A DNA stretch of 64,000 nucleotides from Chromera velia (lineage: Eukaryota > Sar > Chromeraceae): the NCBI GenBank assembly GCA_018398765.1, contig JAHBMJ010000421.1, positions 27,534 to 91,533 of the forward strand, written 5' to 3'. The translations under genes were made by a program, and so were the position numbers. Position 1 is the first letter of the stretch; each line of letters begins with the position of its first letter. Shown in pieces: positions 46,485 through 57,732 of the stretch. Below the pieces are notes generated by a model. The model was not told where the DNA came from, did not search any database, and was given only the letters and a program-made list of their open reading frames with translations.

Positions 46485-46728
46485 GTTGCGGACCTTTGGA
46501 CCTAGGCTCGATTTAGTCCTTAGAGTAATACAGAGAATTAATAGCATTAAATACATACTGTAATACAAAGGCATGCACGTCTGTATCTCAGCCTTTGCAA
46601 TACAGATTGATTGAGCCTGTTAGAAGGACCGAGTCTTTCCTGATCGATAGGGAAGGCTCTTGTGTGTCTGACAAATTCTCTGTATTACTCTAAGGACCAA
46701 ATCGAGCCTAGGTCCAAAAGTCCGCAAC
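46485..46728. mobile_element. MITE copy A, 244 bp, 54-bp TIRs
   Basis: 46485-46538 (GTTGCGGACCTTTGGACC...) and 46675-46728 are reverse complements over 54 bp with about two mismatches. The interior carries GCATTAAATACATACTGTAA and TTTCCTGATCGATAGGGAAG, which recur in copy B. No ORF; non-autonomous element. Confidence 0.8.
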
Positions 46729-46736
46729 AACCACAG

Positions 46737-46769
46737 GTTGTTGCGGACCTTTGGACCTAGGCTCGATTT
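46737..46769 (+). repeat. Isolated MITE end (third TIR copy)
   Basis: GTTGTTGCGGACCTTTGGACC through GCTCGATTTC repeats the outer 30 bases of the MITE, 8 bp after copy A ends, and then runs into unrelated coding-like sequence. Confidence 0.75.
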
Positions 46770-47152
46770 CACCTCAACTGCCCTCACTCTCTTTCCTCTC
46801 TTCTCTTCCTGCATCGACTTGGGAAGCGCTTCCCCTCTCTCTGGTTTCTTGTCTCTCGGCCACTCTTCTCCAAGGCCAAGCTCGTCAATCATATCCGATG
46901 CGGACTCTGACGCCGCTCTCTTGCTTTTCTCTCTCTCTTCCTCTATTTCTCTCTCCTCTCTCCTTCTCCCCTTCATCTCCTCTCTCACTTCCTTTGCCAT
47001 CCTCCATAACTCCAATCTGTCTGTAGAGATCGTCATGCTCTTTCCTCCAACAGAATTTGCTTCGCCTTCTTTGCCTCCCGAGGTAACACCCCCTCTGCAA
47101 AGTATTTGAAATGATCCTTGAACAGGGGGTCTCTCGGTAACTCCTCGGGGTG
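46770..47152 (-). pseudogene. Coding-like fragment captured between MITE ends
   Basis: On the minus strand, frame one reads HPEELPRDPLFKDHFKYFAEG to KQILLEERA and stops; the next frame continues MTISTDRLELWRMAKEVREEM, a charged EREIEEEREKSKRAASESAS segment and DMIDELGLGEEWPRDKKPERG. The two read as one Glu/Arg-rich protein piece with a single frameshift near 47035. It is bounded on both sides by the same-orientation MITE end, unlike its AT-rich surroundings. No family recognised. Confidence 0.5.
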
Positions 47153-47365
47153 TGGTTGTTGCGGACCTTTGGACCTAGGCTCGATCTGGTCCTTAGAGTA
47201 ATACAGAGAATTAATAGCATTAAATACATACTGTAATACAAAGGCATGCACGTCTGTATCTCAACCTTTGCAATACAGATTGATTGAGCCTGTTAGAAGG
47301 ACCGAGTCTTTCCTGATCGATAGGGAAGGCTCTTGTGTGTCTGACAGATTCTCTGTATGTAGAAC
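47153..47365. mobile_element. MITE copy B, right end truncated
   Basis: Matches copy A almost base for base from GTTGTTGCGGACC through GACAGATTCTCTGTAT, then diverges, so the right TIR is missing beyond about 16 bases. Confidence 0.75.
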
Positions 47366-49115
47366 TTGTGGGTGAGTTGATTCCTAAGTTCTAGAGAGCT
47401 TAAACTAGAACAATGACCTTCTGCTTGTTACTGCTGTATACTAACCACTAAGTCATGAAAGCAAGCGGCGTACACGATCCTCTTTTGCTTAGTGCTACTT
47501 TAAACTAAAACTGATTCATTTAATTTGTATCTTCTTTCTAGCTATGCCGAGCTATGCAGCCTATGCTTAAGTAGCGCATAGTAATACCACTCACTTACCA
47601 CTCAGCCTCTTCCCACCTGGGAGGCCCGACAAATTGGCGGCGACAAAATTAAGGAGCTCGTATAGAAAAGGACTACTCTGAGCTTCAGACCCCCTTCTCT
47701 TTTCCAACCACGTACGTGCAACGCTTCCCAAAGTGCCTCAAGTGGGAGAGGACTTCTAGGGGGGGGGCCTGCTGGGCTACGTCTTAAAAGCCCAACCGAC
47801 TCCGCTGGATACCGCCCTCCCCAAGCGGGCGAGGGGCAATAGCAACACTTGATGGAAGAAATGGAGATTAAAGGGAGAGAAAACATGTGAATTAATTAAA
47901 AGGCTACTAGAATAGTGAAGAGAGCTAGGGAGAGAGAGGGATGGAAAGGCAGTGAGAGAGAGGATTGTGGATAAATATCCGTTACATTGTGGCTTGTACG
48001 GCGACTTGATCACCCGCCGAACTTACTAGAACTGGGGAACTAACTTCGCAATACTAAGTCCGGCCGGCATTAATTAAGTGCACTAAGAGAATTAAGTGAC
48101 AGACTGACAATACAGAGAAAGAAATAATAGACTTGCAATACAGAAATAAATAGAAGTATGCCGTACAGTCTTCGTCCACCTGTATCGCTTGAATAGAGTC
48201 CTTGGAAGTGAACTCTGACTGACAAACTTAAAGAGGTAAGGTATGATAAGTCTCCAACTAGACTACGTTCTTAGTCTAGGAGGAAATCTGACGATATCTA
48301 GATAAATGTGGACAAAATGGGAGAGGGATTGACGGAAAGAGAACTGGGTTGAGAACAACCAGGCCAGGTCGTTAAAAAAAACAATTGAGAAGACGGGCAG
48401 AATGATAAGTCAAGGAAAATGAAGGTGAAGAGAGAGAGCGAGCAATGTAATCATTGACTAAGCAACAATAAAGTAATGGAGGACAACAGTGTACTGTGAA
48501 CAAGAAAAATGACTCAGAGTGGACACATATAGAATCTCAGCAAGCAGGAAAGAAAAAAACAAAGCGGGGAGGAAAGCAATACCAGCAAGCAACCAAAAAT
48601 TGAGGGAAAGAGCGTGAGCAAAGAGCGTGAGCAAAGAGCGTGAGCAAGCAAAACTAAACGCAGAGAACGAAAAAAAAAAAACGGGAAGCAAACAATACCA
48701 GGAAGCAAGCAAGAATACAAGAGAAAGAAGGAAAGGAATATCAACCAGCAAGAATCTTCCCAAGAAGAAGAGAATCAAAAACCGGATGTGGTTAATTGCG
48801 TGAAATGGACGGTGGAGAGGTGAATGAAAGGAAAGGACCTAGAAGATTGGCCGAAGAACTTGAAGAAGCGGACCAGCACGAAGATCAAATGGAAGGAGAC
48901 GCTGCATGGATCTTGAAGGATTGGGCACTTCGGGGGATTGTATGCATTCACAGCTCACAGGCGTAAAAGATCAAAGGAATCAGAGGCCAGAAACAGAAGC
49001 ATCGACGCACAAATCAAATGACACTTTGCAAAAACTCATTCAACAAATTTAAAGACGCAAGTGCCCGATGTTCATTCAAGTCATCCGCATCCATCCCCTT
49101 TTGTTATTCGGGTCC
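47366..49115. other. Intergenic region, no gene
   Basis: 1.75 kb with no supported gene. 48450-48780 is purine-rich on the plus strand, which makes a spurious hydrophobic minus-strand ORF. 48608-48647 holds three tandem 13-bp units (AAAGAGCGTGAGC). Confidence 0.55.
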
Positions 49116-49613
49116 CTAGTTGTACTTCACTCCGCCCATGAAGGTTCGGGCGTCCGGTGCCTGGCCAGAGAAGGAAGCTCCCGAGAAGTCAAACCCTGGG
49201 TGCTCTTCTTGAAATCTCTCCAACATCAGTTTTTTCTGCACTTCCTGCTGAGAGAAGGCGTCAAGCCCTCCATGGTTCTTGAACGCACTTGGCCAGGTCT
49301 CCGCCTTCTTCACCTTCCCTAGTTGAATGTGGAGCTCTCCATCCTCCAACATCCAGAACGAACAAGAAGAGTCAGCAAGGGAAGAAAGCTCCTCACTCAG
49401 GAAAGGAGGGTTCCCCTTTAGTCCTACGGAGACTTTTCGTGGTTCCAGTTTGATATCCAAATGATGCTTCGTTACACCCTCAGGTGGTTTGATGTACACG
49501 TGAACCTCATCAATGCTCTGCTCCCACTCATAGATCACACGCTGGTCGTACATGAAGGCCTGCCTCCCCCGAGCCTTCTCGACCATCTGTTTGAGCTCTG
49601 GTGCTTCTTGCAT
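49116..49613 (-). CDS. NUDCD2: NudC domain-containing protein 2 (CS-domain co-chaperone)
   Basis: Single-exon 165-aa protein, close to the 157 aa of human NUDCD2. Residues ~24-105 form a CS (p23-like) domain: YEWEQSIDEVHVYIKPPEGV, then LDIKLEPRKVSVGLKG and ELHIQLGKVKKAETW. The C-terminal signature QKKLMLERFQEEHPGFDFSG is specific to the NUDCD2 group. Family members act with Hsp90 to stabilise clients such as dynein regulators; that role here is inferred. The start ATG 49611-49613 is the first in frame. Divergent to the gene at 50372. Confidence 0.93.
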   Translation of the reverse strand: MQEAPELKQMVEKARGRQAFMYDQRVIYEWEQSIDEVHVYIKPPEGVTKHHLDIKLEPRKVSVGLKGNPPFLSEELSSLADSSCSFWMLEDGELHIQLGKVKKAETWPSAFKNHGGLDAFSQQEVQKKLMLERFQEEHPGFDFSGASFSGQAPDARTFMGGVKYN

Positions 49614-50371
49614 CCTTCGTATTGATCCTTATTGCTGCCCCTTCTGATTTTCTTCTTCTGATCAAGAGTCAAAAGAGAAGGGAGGGCCCTCTCTGCCGGA
49701 TTGGTGCGGGCAGATGCAGGAGCAGAGAACCACTTTGTAATATTAATAGATCAACAGCTGACTTCCTCCGACCCACAATGACTGAAATTTACGCAGAAAG
49801 AAGCGGTGCGGTGACGGCCGCAGCACAGATTGCAGCCCGATCACGTTATCGACTGATGTAAAAGGACGATAACAGGACGTAGCAGCTAGTGTGGTCGAGA
49901 AATGTCGGGAAATGTCGAGAATTCAAAGTATCTTCAAAGTAGCTGCAGTCTGAAGAGCCGAAAATTCACTGCATGAGACGTCTCTCTTTTGCGAATTGAC
50001 CGCGCGAATTTGACGCACGCACGGACCTGCAACTCTGCAACACCGGCCGCGCGAATCAACTCCGCGCCGCGCGGGGCTCTCACTCGATCATTGAAAATGA
50101 TATTGAATCCAATGATGCAGAACTTGATTCGGAAACCTATTCAGAAGTCCTTGAAAGTGTCCTCCCTAAGGCTTCCTTGTAATCGCAGCGATGCATCAGA
50201 TTTAATTGTATATAAAAACTGAATTCCTGCATCACATCACCCTTCATCTTACAAGTCCTCAGTGTAACCGTATGTAGTTGATTTGAATCAACGTTGTGCT
50301 TCAGACTGAGAAGACGGGGAGCACACGAAGCTGACTCTTCTTTTCTGCCGGGCACCTTTCCGCTTTGCTAG
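49614..50371. promoter_or_regulatory. Bidirectional promoter region with CpG boxes
   Basis: 758 bp between divergent start codons. CpG boxes at 49998-50020 (GACCGCGCGAATTTGACGC) and 50042-50078 (GGCCGCGCGAATCAACTCC then GCGCCGCGCGGGG). GAAATGTCGGGAAATGTCGAG repeats a 10-mer near 49899-49920. No gene. Confidence 0.5.
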
Positions 50372-52387
50372 ATGCAGCGCCTTCTGCCGAAGCAAATCAT
50401 GGCAACAAGGAGGCCTGGAGCGAAGTTTATTCTTGGCGTTTCCGTGCACAATCGAGTGTGCTTCGCCGACACTTTTTCAGACAGTGACTGTTCAGGAGCA
50501 GTTTTCGAAACTTACGTTCACTTCTCCGATGGCACCAGCCTCCTTGCCGTGAGGTATATGGCCGACTGTTACTCTGGCTACACGACTGCTCACTACGTTG
50601 ACATTGTCGAGTCCATGCCGACGCCTCGATACCACCCGATGCACTACACTCCAACCAGACCGCTGCAGAATCCGCAGGTGAAAGAGGCTACCCGAATTGA
50701 TGATATTGGTGGAACGGTTTTTGGTCAGCGAAAGAGTTCAAGGTGCTGACAGCCATCCACAAGCCTTTTCTTCTCGGGAAAGGCTTCGAGTTCGATATTC
50801 TCGAGTGGACCCGAAATACCTGCGAGTATTATCCGGAAGATTCCTGCCTTCGCAAGTTCATGAACAGCACCAGCTTCAAAAAGAACGTGAGGTCTCGACA
50901 CAACATTCGCCTGGCATTCATCATTCTTGTCAACGGCACTGTATCCGAAGGAGGAGAAGCATCGCTCCCTCCTCTCCTCTCCTGTGTTCCCAACATAACT
51001 GAGGTCAAGGGTGAGCGTATGCAGATTGGCAATTCGAGTATTTCCATTTTACCCGACGTTTGCCTCGTCTCAAAGAGTGGCGGCCCTATGTCGCGTGAGG
51101 CCCTCTCGAAGTTCATTCAGTCGGGGGTGTCTGAACTGCGCGGGACCGATGCAGTCCTTGTCCGCGTCAGTCTGGTGAACAATCAGTCACAAGGGCAGCA
51201 GAATGCAGGTACGACTCTAGAGATGACTTCTCAGTCGCTTCAGGCCAGTCCGACTGGGTTTTCAGTCCACTCTGGCGCTGGTGATGGAAGTGGGGGTGGG
51301 AGTGCTGCAGGCTTGCAGGGAAGTTCAGACCGCCAGCTGGCCCTTCAGTCAGCCCGGCTGGTTCTGTGCGGTCCCTCAGGCATCGGAAAGTCCCATCTCG
51401 CTCAGACGCTGCTTGCAATGTACCAGGGAGGGCTGTCGCCATTTGATCTGCCAAATGAGACGTTGGGGGGCACGGAAGCAGAGAGATTCTCTGTCCTGGA
51501 GACAGACTCTCTCGTTGTCTGCAGAGGCTGGTACACCAAGCAGCCCTGTGGCAGTGGACTCCAGAGAGAGGGTGACATTGTGACACATGACAGCAATTCC
51601 TCCACCAACCCCGCCACCGCCCTTCCAGCTGTGCCGGCCCCAGCGCCCTCACCCCTCCCCTCTCCTCTATCAGCTCTCGCACTGCCAGATGCCGAACTGC
51701 CCCCCGGCTCTCAGTCCGGGGCAGGTGCTGCAGTGGCTGCCATAAACAGAAAGAGAGATCGACAAGAAAACGAGGCTACTGCAGCGAAAGGAAAAGACAA
51801 AAACGAGAGTGGGGACAGACTGCAGGTGGGTGACAGAAAGGAGTCAGATGCCGACCCCGTCCGTTCCCCTCACGCGAAGAAACTGCGTGAGCAGAAGGAC
51901 TCAGAAGATGCTCGTGAGGCAGGCCTGGATCGAGGGGTCCCTTCCCCACAGAGAGAGCAGAGCCATTCCGATCCACACGGAGAGGCTCGGCTTTGGGGTG
52001 GACGAGGAAGTCCTCGAGGCAGGGCTGAGGGGGGCGGATGTTGTGGTGGTCGGGAATCGTGCTCCTGATCTGATCAATGCCGACATCATTCTCTCGAAGC
52101 TTGCTGCCTTGAAGCTCAGGGAGGTGGGAGAGGAGAACGGAGAAGTGAACAGAAAGGGAAGGACGGAAGGTGCAGCTGCTGCAGCTGTCGGGGTGTGAGG
52201 GAGTCCGACCCTTTGGCAGGTTCGGGCACAGAGGGGGGCCGGGGAGAGAGGACAGGGCTGTGCGACCTCTTCAGAGTCGGAGGGCACTGGCAGAGCTGTC
52301 CTTCTGATGGAGTTCTCGCTCTTCGACTCCTCCGACTGCACTGCAGAGTCCGAGCTGGACAGACTCCTGACAGAGATCAACGCCTGA
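50372..52387 (+). CDS. P-loop NTPase-like protein with interrupted frame
   Basis: Three frame segments read as one protein. Segment 1 (from ATG 50372) has VCFADTFSDSDCSGAVFETY and FSDGTSLLAVRYMADCY. Segment 2 (from about 50704) has WSAKEFKVLTAIHKPF, NIRLAFIILVNGT and a clear Walker A GPSGIGKS (51370-51393), then EAERFSVLETDSLVVC and a low-complexity Pro/Ala/Lys linker. Segment 3 has RLGFGVDEEVLEAGLRGADVV, VVVGNRAPDLINADIILSK and, after another gap, FSLFDSSDCTAESELDRLL to a stop at 52385-52387. The switch near 51826 can be an intron (donor CAG/GTGGGT, acceptor GGCAG, phase 0); the one near 50700 has no good intron and may be a frameshift. No Walker B is certain. I do not recognise the family. 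Confidence 0.5.
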
Positions 52388-53594
52388 TCGAGCAGACAGC
52401 CAGCCTGAGGCCCTGCATGTACCTGGTAGATCTGCGTGGTCCAATCGACATGCATGCATGATAGTTCAGATGCACTTCCATCCATGCGAGCCTGATCGAC
52501 TAGAGGGGAGAGTTCTTTTTGTCGTTCTCGGCTGCAATTTGGAGGTGGGAGTGTGTGCATGAGAGAAGCTGTAGGCATCAGCAGCTTGGTGTTTTCTCTG
52601 TGCCGACTCGGATCCAGGTGCCGATTTAGGATGAATTCCATTTGTTTGTTTTATTTGCCCTCGATCCCGCTGTGCCTCTGTGTTTTCGACTCAGACGTAC
52701 AGAGCTGCATCCCCAATCGCTTCCTCCGTTCTTCTAGACGCGACTCGACTCGATGCCCTAAGGCTACACAGATTCCACCCCTTTGTTGGTTTTTGTGCTT
52801 CGACGTGATGAAATCTATTCAAACTGAATGGGTGCATTAATGGAAGGATGGATGGATGGATCGATGGATAGATTGGACAGAAGGTTGGTGGGTCGCAGAG
52901 TGGAAAGGTGATCTTGTTTGATTGGGTTCGATCTTTTGCGTTCAATCCGAATGCTGATCGCGAGGCCTGGATGTGGGGGGGGTAAGGAGGGGACAATATA
53001 CGCGCCTTTTTCGGGGAGTAGCTCAGAAGAAGATCCAATTTCAATCCGCTTTCATCCAAAAGAATTCTGATATATGTTGCAGGGGTGATTGAAATCAATG
53101 ACTTAGACACACAAAAAAAAAATGAAACAAAACCAAAAATTTATAAATTTTACATAATTTTGCAATAGTTTGTATTAACTTTAATACATAAAAACTAGAT
53201 ATGAAATATATGTGAAACCTAGATGTGAAACTAAGAACGAAAGTTACAAAACACTTACTTATATTTTATATTATGAATCATAGATTCCTTCAACTCAATC
53301 ATTTGTTTAATAGTAATTTTCTCCACTGGCAACTTTAAACGATTCCTATATCGATAGAACGCTTCAAAATTACGTTTCCTTCATCTATCTGGCCATTTAA
53401 CCCTACAAAACTTAATGAATTTATAAGTGAATTTAAACGAATTTAAGTGACTTTTTGATGAAATTCATTTAACTTAAGCTTTAGTTACTTTACCGTCTTT
53501 ACGTAAAGTCACTTATAATTTCACAGCTTAAATTCACTTAAATTCACTATGTAATCGAATAAAAAATGAAGTTTCGCAGGCAGCACTAGTGGTT
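52388..53594. other. Intergenic region
   Basis: 52388-53100 has no supported gene and includes GGATGGATGGATC repeats at 52846-52865. 53110-53590 is strongly AT-rich; 53420-53560 contains related GAATTTAAGTGAC and GTCACTTATAATT arms that could pair, a possible decayed small element. Confidence 0.45.
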
Positions 53595-55798
53595 TTAGTT
53601 CTGCCGAAGCGGAAGCGTACCATTGAAAAGTAAATCGATAGGAGCAAAAGAAGCGGGACGTCTCATGAAGTGGAGTTGCAACCCCCCAGGAAGAACAGTC
53701 GAGGAACTGGAAATGATTGATTCTGAGGAGGAAGCAGGCAGCTGCACCTGTTTACCAGAGGTCCCCTCCGGCCTCGAAGAAGTCTTCAGCTGGCTTGACG
53801 ACAGCTTCCTTGAATTCATTGCGGCGGGTCCAAGAGACGCGCCGGCTGCCGCTGGAGCGTCGCTCTGTGGCAGAAGACTGGCGACGCCACTCACAGCATC
53901 ATACGGAGGGGGCCCTACTCGAGGGTTCCTGGCTTTACCTCTCTGAGCGCTTTCTCCCCCGACAAGCTGACCCTGTCGCTTCTGATGTCGAGGCCTCAGA
54001 GGGGGCTCAGGAGGGGGAGGAGGGGGAACTCCAGAGCCATCGCGCCGGTGTGTTCCCGGAGCTCCGGCCAGGTCTGCCGATCTGCTTGCTGCTGCTGTTG
54101 CACTGGATGTTGATCTTTCGGGAACGGAGGCCGACTGAGAAGAGGGGAGAGGGGCAGAGGAAGCGGACGGCTTTACAGAGAGGACCACGGGCCCAGGCGG
54201 GGCCACCGGGGGCGGCACGAGAGTCCGAGATTCGAACTCTGGAAGAGACGGGGGTTTGTGCTGGGGATCGGGTTCGGAGACGGGTGACAGAGTGGTACGT
54301 AAACGTTTTGGGGGAGGCTCGGGCGCCTGAGGGCCTCTCTGGAGATGGTCTCGGGAATGTTTGCCATTCGAGGGGACAGTTTTTGTGGTGTTTGACTGAC
54401 TTTCATTTGACTGTCTCTGTCTCTTCGCCTCTTCCTGTGAAGATGCCGTTTCTTGCCGCGGCCCCTTCCCTCCTTCCTTTTGACTTGAAACCAAGCTGCC
54501 CTGAGGAGAATCAATACACTCTCCTCTCCCTCGCGTGTGCAGTGCAGCACCCTCTCGACCGTCGAGGCGGTCACTGCTGGCAGCAGCACCGTTGACCCCC
54601 CCAGAGGTGCTGTTGGCGGCCTTGGACGGATGCCGAGTAGAGGAGGAGGTTAATATTTGGGATGTCTGGACGAGAATGGGGTTGAAGGAGTGGGGTCCTC
54701 TTCCCATTGGGGGACTTTTCTGAGTCTCTGGGGAAACGGAAACGACGGGGCGAGGCTTCAGCACAGGTTTAGGTTGTTTGGGTTCTGTCTGATTCCCCTG
54801 GAGACACTGCGTGGTCTGTGCTGATTCGGGAAGAGTTTTCTTCTGGGTGCATGGGGGGGGAGCCTTTGATCGAATTCCAGAAGAGACACCTCCACGATGT
54901 GTGAGTGTCGCCGCCACACTTGAATTCGGGTTTGAGCTTCGATCTGCGGGGGAAGCCTTAGGAGAGACGGCAGAGGTTGATGCTTCTGTTGTGACGCCTT
55001 CTTCCGCTGCTGCAGTGACCTTTTCTTTGGGCTTCTTCTGCAAACGCAATGTCACACGGCGACCTGTCTGGAGGTCCCCCTCCGATGCCTCCTGTTTCTT
55101 AGGCTGCTGCAGTGGGCTGGGAGCCACTTGCGAGGCTTCCTGTGACTTGGGCTGCTGTTTTGAGGAGGGAACTGCTTTCGGCGCTTCCTGCGTTTTCGGC
55201 TGCTGCCGTGAGGCGGGAGCTGACTTGGAAGCAGTAGTACCGACTCTCGCTGAATTATTCGGAGGGGGTTGTGAGGGTGGAGGGGGTGCTGTTGATTTTG
55301 GGGGAGGGGGTGGAGTTGCAGTCTTTCGGGAGGGGGGAACCTGGGGCGAGCGAGAAACGTTTGGTGGGGTGCGGGTTACCGCTGTCGACCTGCATGGAAG
55401 TGGAAGACAAACAGCCATTGCAAGGGGACATCCCTGCCTGACAAATGACTTTTTTCTCTTTCTCCTTCGTCTTCTGTTATCCACCCGACTCTGTTCTGTC
55501 TTCCCTGTCTACTCTTCTTTCCTTTCTTTTCAATTTCTTTGTCTGTTCTCCCTTCCGCTTTTCGTTTTGCGGAGAAGGGCATTCAAAGCCTGTGGTCCAA
55601 TTGCGCATTCTGAAATTGTGTAAGCAAATCAGACAGACAGTATGTTGCAATGATGAAAGTGTTTTGCCCCCCTCTTGCAAGGCTCGTAACCAACTGCAGA
55701 CATGGGACTCGACAGTTTCATCCCACTCGAACTTCAAAAATATGCGGTTGCGCCCATCCTCTCGCCCTCACACACTGGCGCACACATGCACGCACAAG

Positions 55799-55845
<47 letters not shown>

Positions 55846-57109
55846 ACGCATACGCTGCCCCTTTATCTGATCGTCAGTGAGTCGCGGGCTGACTGACTTC
55901 GCACCGGCACCCATGGGCGCGCCGCCTTGTCGTCGGACTGAGCTTGCGGCCTTGCCCGGTTGTTGTATCGACGTCCTGTGTTTCGGAACTGGTACGGGAG
56001 CTAGGGGGCTTGGCCGTTGGTTCGGATGCCCTCCCCCCGGGCGTCCCCCGGTCCCTCTCTCGGGAGGCTGACTCTGAGGTGCTGTCCCTGAGGTTCTCCT
56101 GTTCAGTTCTGTGGCGGAGGTGGGCAGTCCCTTGTCGAGCAGTTCCCTTCTGCTGATGTCATTCAGAGACAGCTTGAATTGGTGACCCCCTAGAGTCGGG
56201 AAACCATCCAGAGGCACGGGCTTTTTGTTCAAATCCTGCAAAGAGAGAGACGTTCAGGGTAGGCATACAGGGAAGGCACGTTTTACGTTGACAGTCTGAC
56301 ATGGACACAGAGAGACACGGACATCGACCGACGGATGAACAGCAAGGCACTGACGCACGCAAGCCCGCACACACTTCCAAAGAAAGAAGAAGAGAGACAA
56401 CATCGCGGGGAAGAGGAAGAGGGAGAGGCAGGGAGGAGAAGCCTGCCGCACATTCTCAGTCTANNNNNNNNNCCCCCACACACGCACAGAGAGAGAGAGA
56501 GAGAGTACAAGCGCGCGAGCACGCGCACGCACAGTTGAAGAGAGAGAGTCCTGACATCTTTAACTCGATGCCAAAAAACATCTCGACGACTTAAGCATCA
56601 GCTTCCGGTCTCCCGCCCCCCCTAACCTCCATAGCCCGAAGCGCGGAGGTGTACATCTTGAAGGTCACCCACATCGTGTCCCGAGAGCTGTAGCTGATCT
56701 TGTCAACCTGCCCGTCTGGTAGACAGAGGGATCGAGGGAGGGAGAAAAGAAGGAAATATATCCATGCATGAAAAGAGGCAGGAGATGGAAGGGGGAAGTC
56801 GGGAGGTTTTGCAACACCCGAGGCGGCATGCATGGCAAGAGAAGAAGAATTCATCAAGCTCCAGACGCCGGAAAGGTACTGCTGATAGACAGAAAGGAGG
56901 GTGTGAGAGGGTAGAAGCGAGGGGGTGGAGTACCGACATGCCATCCCACGGAGGAAGGTGGAGGAGACGGCACGGCAAGACAATCTCCGTCTACTTTGCA
57001 AGAAGAGATCATGAGGTCACCAGCGATGCCTGCCATTGCGAGTGTGCAGAACCGACTTACATCGTTCGAAACAAGTCTTCATCTCTTCCGCCGATGCCCC
57101 GCTAGGCAT
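53595..57109 (-). CDS. Unrecognised protein, small folded N-terminus and Pro/Ser-rich body
   Basis: Minus-strand model: 57109-57061, 57029-56995, 56707-56627, 56235 to about 55965 or further, and 55389-53595. The first three junctions are in phase and join MPSGASAEEMKTCFERC, IAGDLMISSCK, VDKISYSSRDTMWVTFKMYT and DLNKKPVPLDGFPTLGGHQF, a compact ~110-residue unit. The exit from exon 4 is uncertain: a phase-2 donor at CAC-AGG-AC/GTCGAT fits but competes with donors near 55857 beside a GT microsatellite. The last exon codes ~600 residues of Pro/Ser/Gln-rich sequence, with three related (K/R)QQPK(T/S)QEA-type repeats near its start, then HFMRRPASFAPIDLLFNGTLP at the end. No domain recognised; a nuclear or RNA-related disordered scaffold is possible but unproven. 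A 9-N assembly gap lies in an intron. Confidence 0.6.
55800..55845. repeat. (CA)n microsatellite
   Basis: About 20 CA units near the presumed end of exon 4 of the minus-strand gene. Confidence 0.9.
56464..56472. other. Assembly gap (9 N)
   Basis: Nine undetermined bases between C-rich and GA-rich low-complexity sequence. Confidence 0.99.
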
Positions 57110-57732
57110 CCGAGTTTCCAGTTTGCAACCCTGGATCATTTCATCGGCGGCTAACTACCTGGCTTGACTTCAGTGGCCGGAGACAATTGACCCTAAAGAC
57201 GGAGGACCCACTTGGACCGACACAACATGCAGACAAAGGTGCCAGAATCACGCCCGCAGAAAGTAGACGGATCGTCGAGATCTGATATGTAGGCCAGTGA
57301 CGCATTCCAGGCTTCCAGTGAGACTCTGTGTGACATTCAGAATCATTCAGATGCGCTCAGCTGTCTTTCAGCCGCGCGATGTGCCGCGCGATGCCGCGCG
57401 TGTCCGAATGCCGGGGTCCGCGACTGCATGGAAGTTTGCGCGGTGCATGGGGGGGGCCCTCCGCGGTCCCGTCTCCTCACTCGGCGGGATAAAAAGAGGT
57501 TCGAAGGAAGATCAAAGAAGGAGTAGAACCGCCCCACTTCATGAGCAGTCTCTCCGCTTCCTGACACTCATCTGGAACCCAACGGCCCATAAGTTCAGTT
57601 GGAAGAAGCATACTGATTGCGTCTCATGAAGCAGGCGAAGCGTCCTTTTTGAGTTTTTTCACCTGTCTCCTCATTTCAACTTCCACAGTTTTTTTGCACA
57701 GACGGTAACTGCTCTCTGAATTTGGGCCCGCC
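57110..57732. promoter_or_regulatory. Bidirectional promoter region with CpG boxes
   Basis: 623 bp between the divergent start codons. The cluster CCGCGCGATGTGCCGCGCGA followed by TGCCGCGCGTG at 57372-57403 repeats a GCCGCGCG core three times. No gene is supported. Confidence 0.5.

Noticed and set aside
48458-48778. Hydrophobic 106-aa minus-strand ORF that looks membrane-spanning
   Set aside because: It is the antisense of a purine-rich low-complexity tract; Phe/Leu/Ser content follows from base composition.
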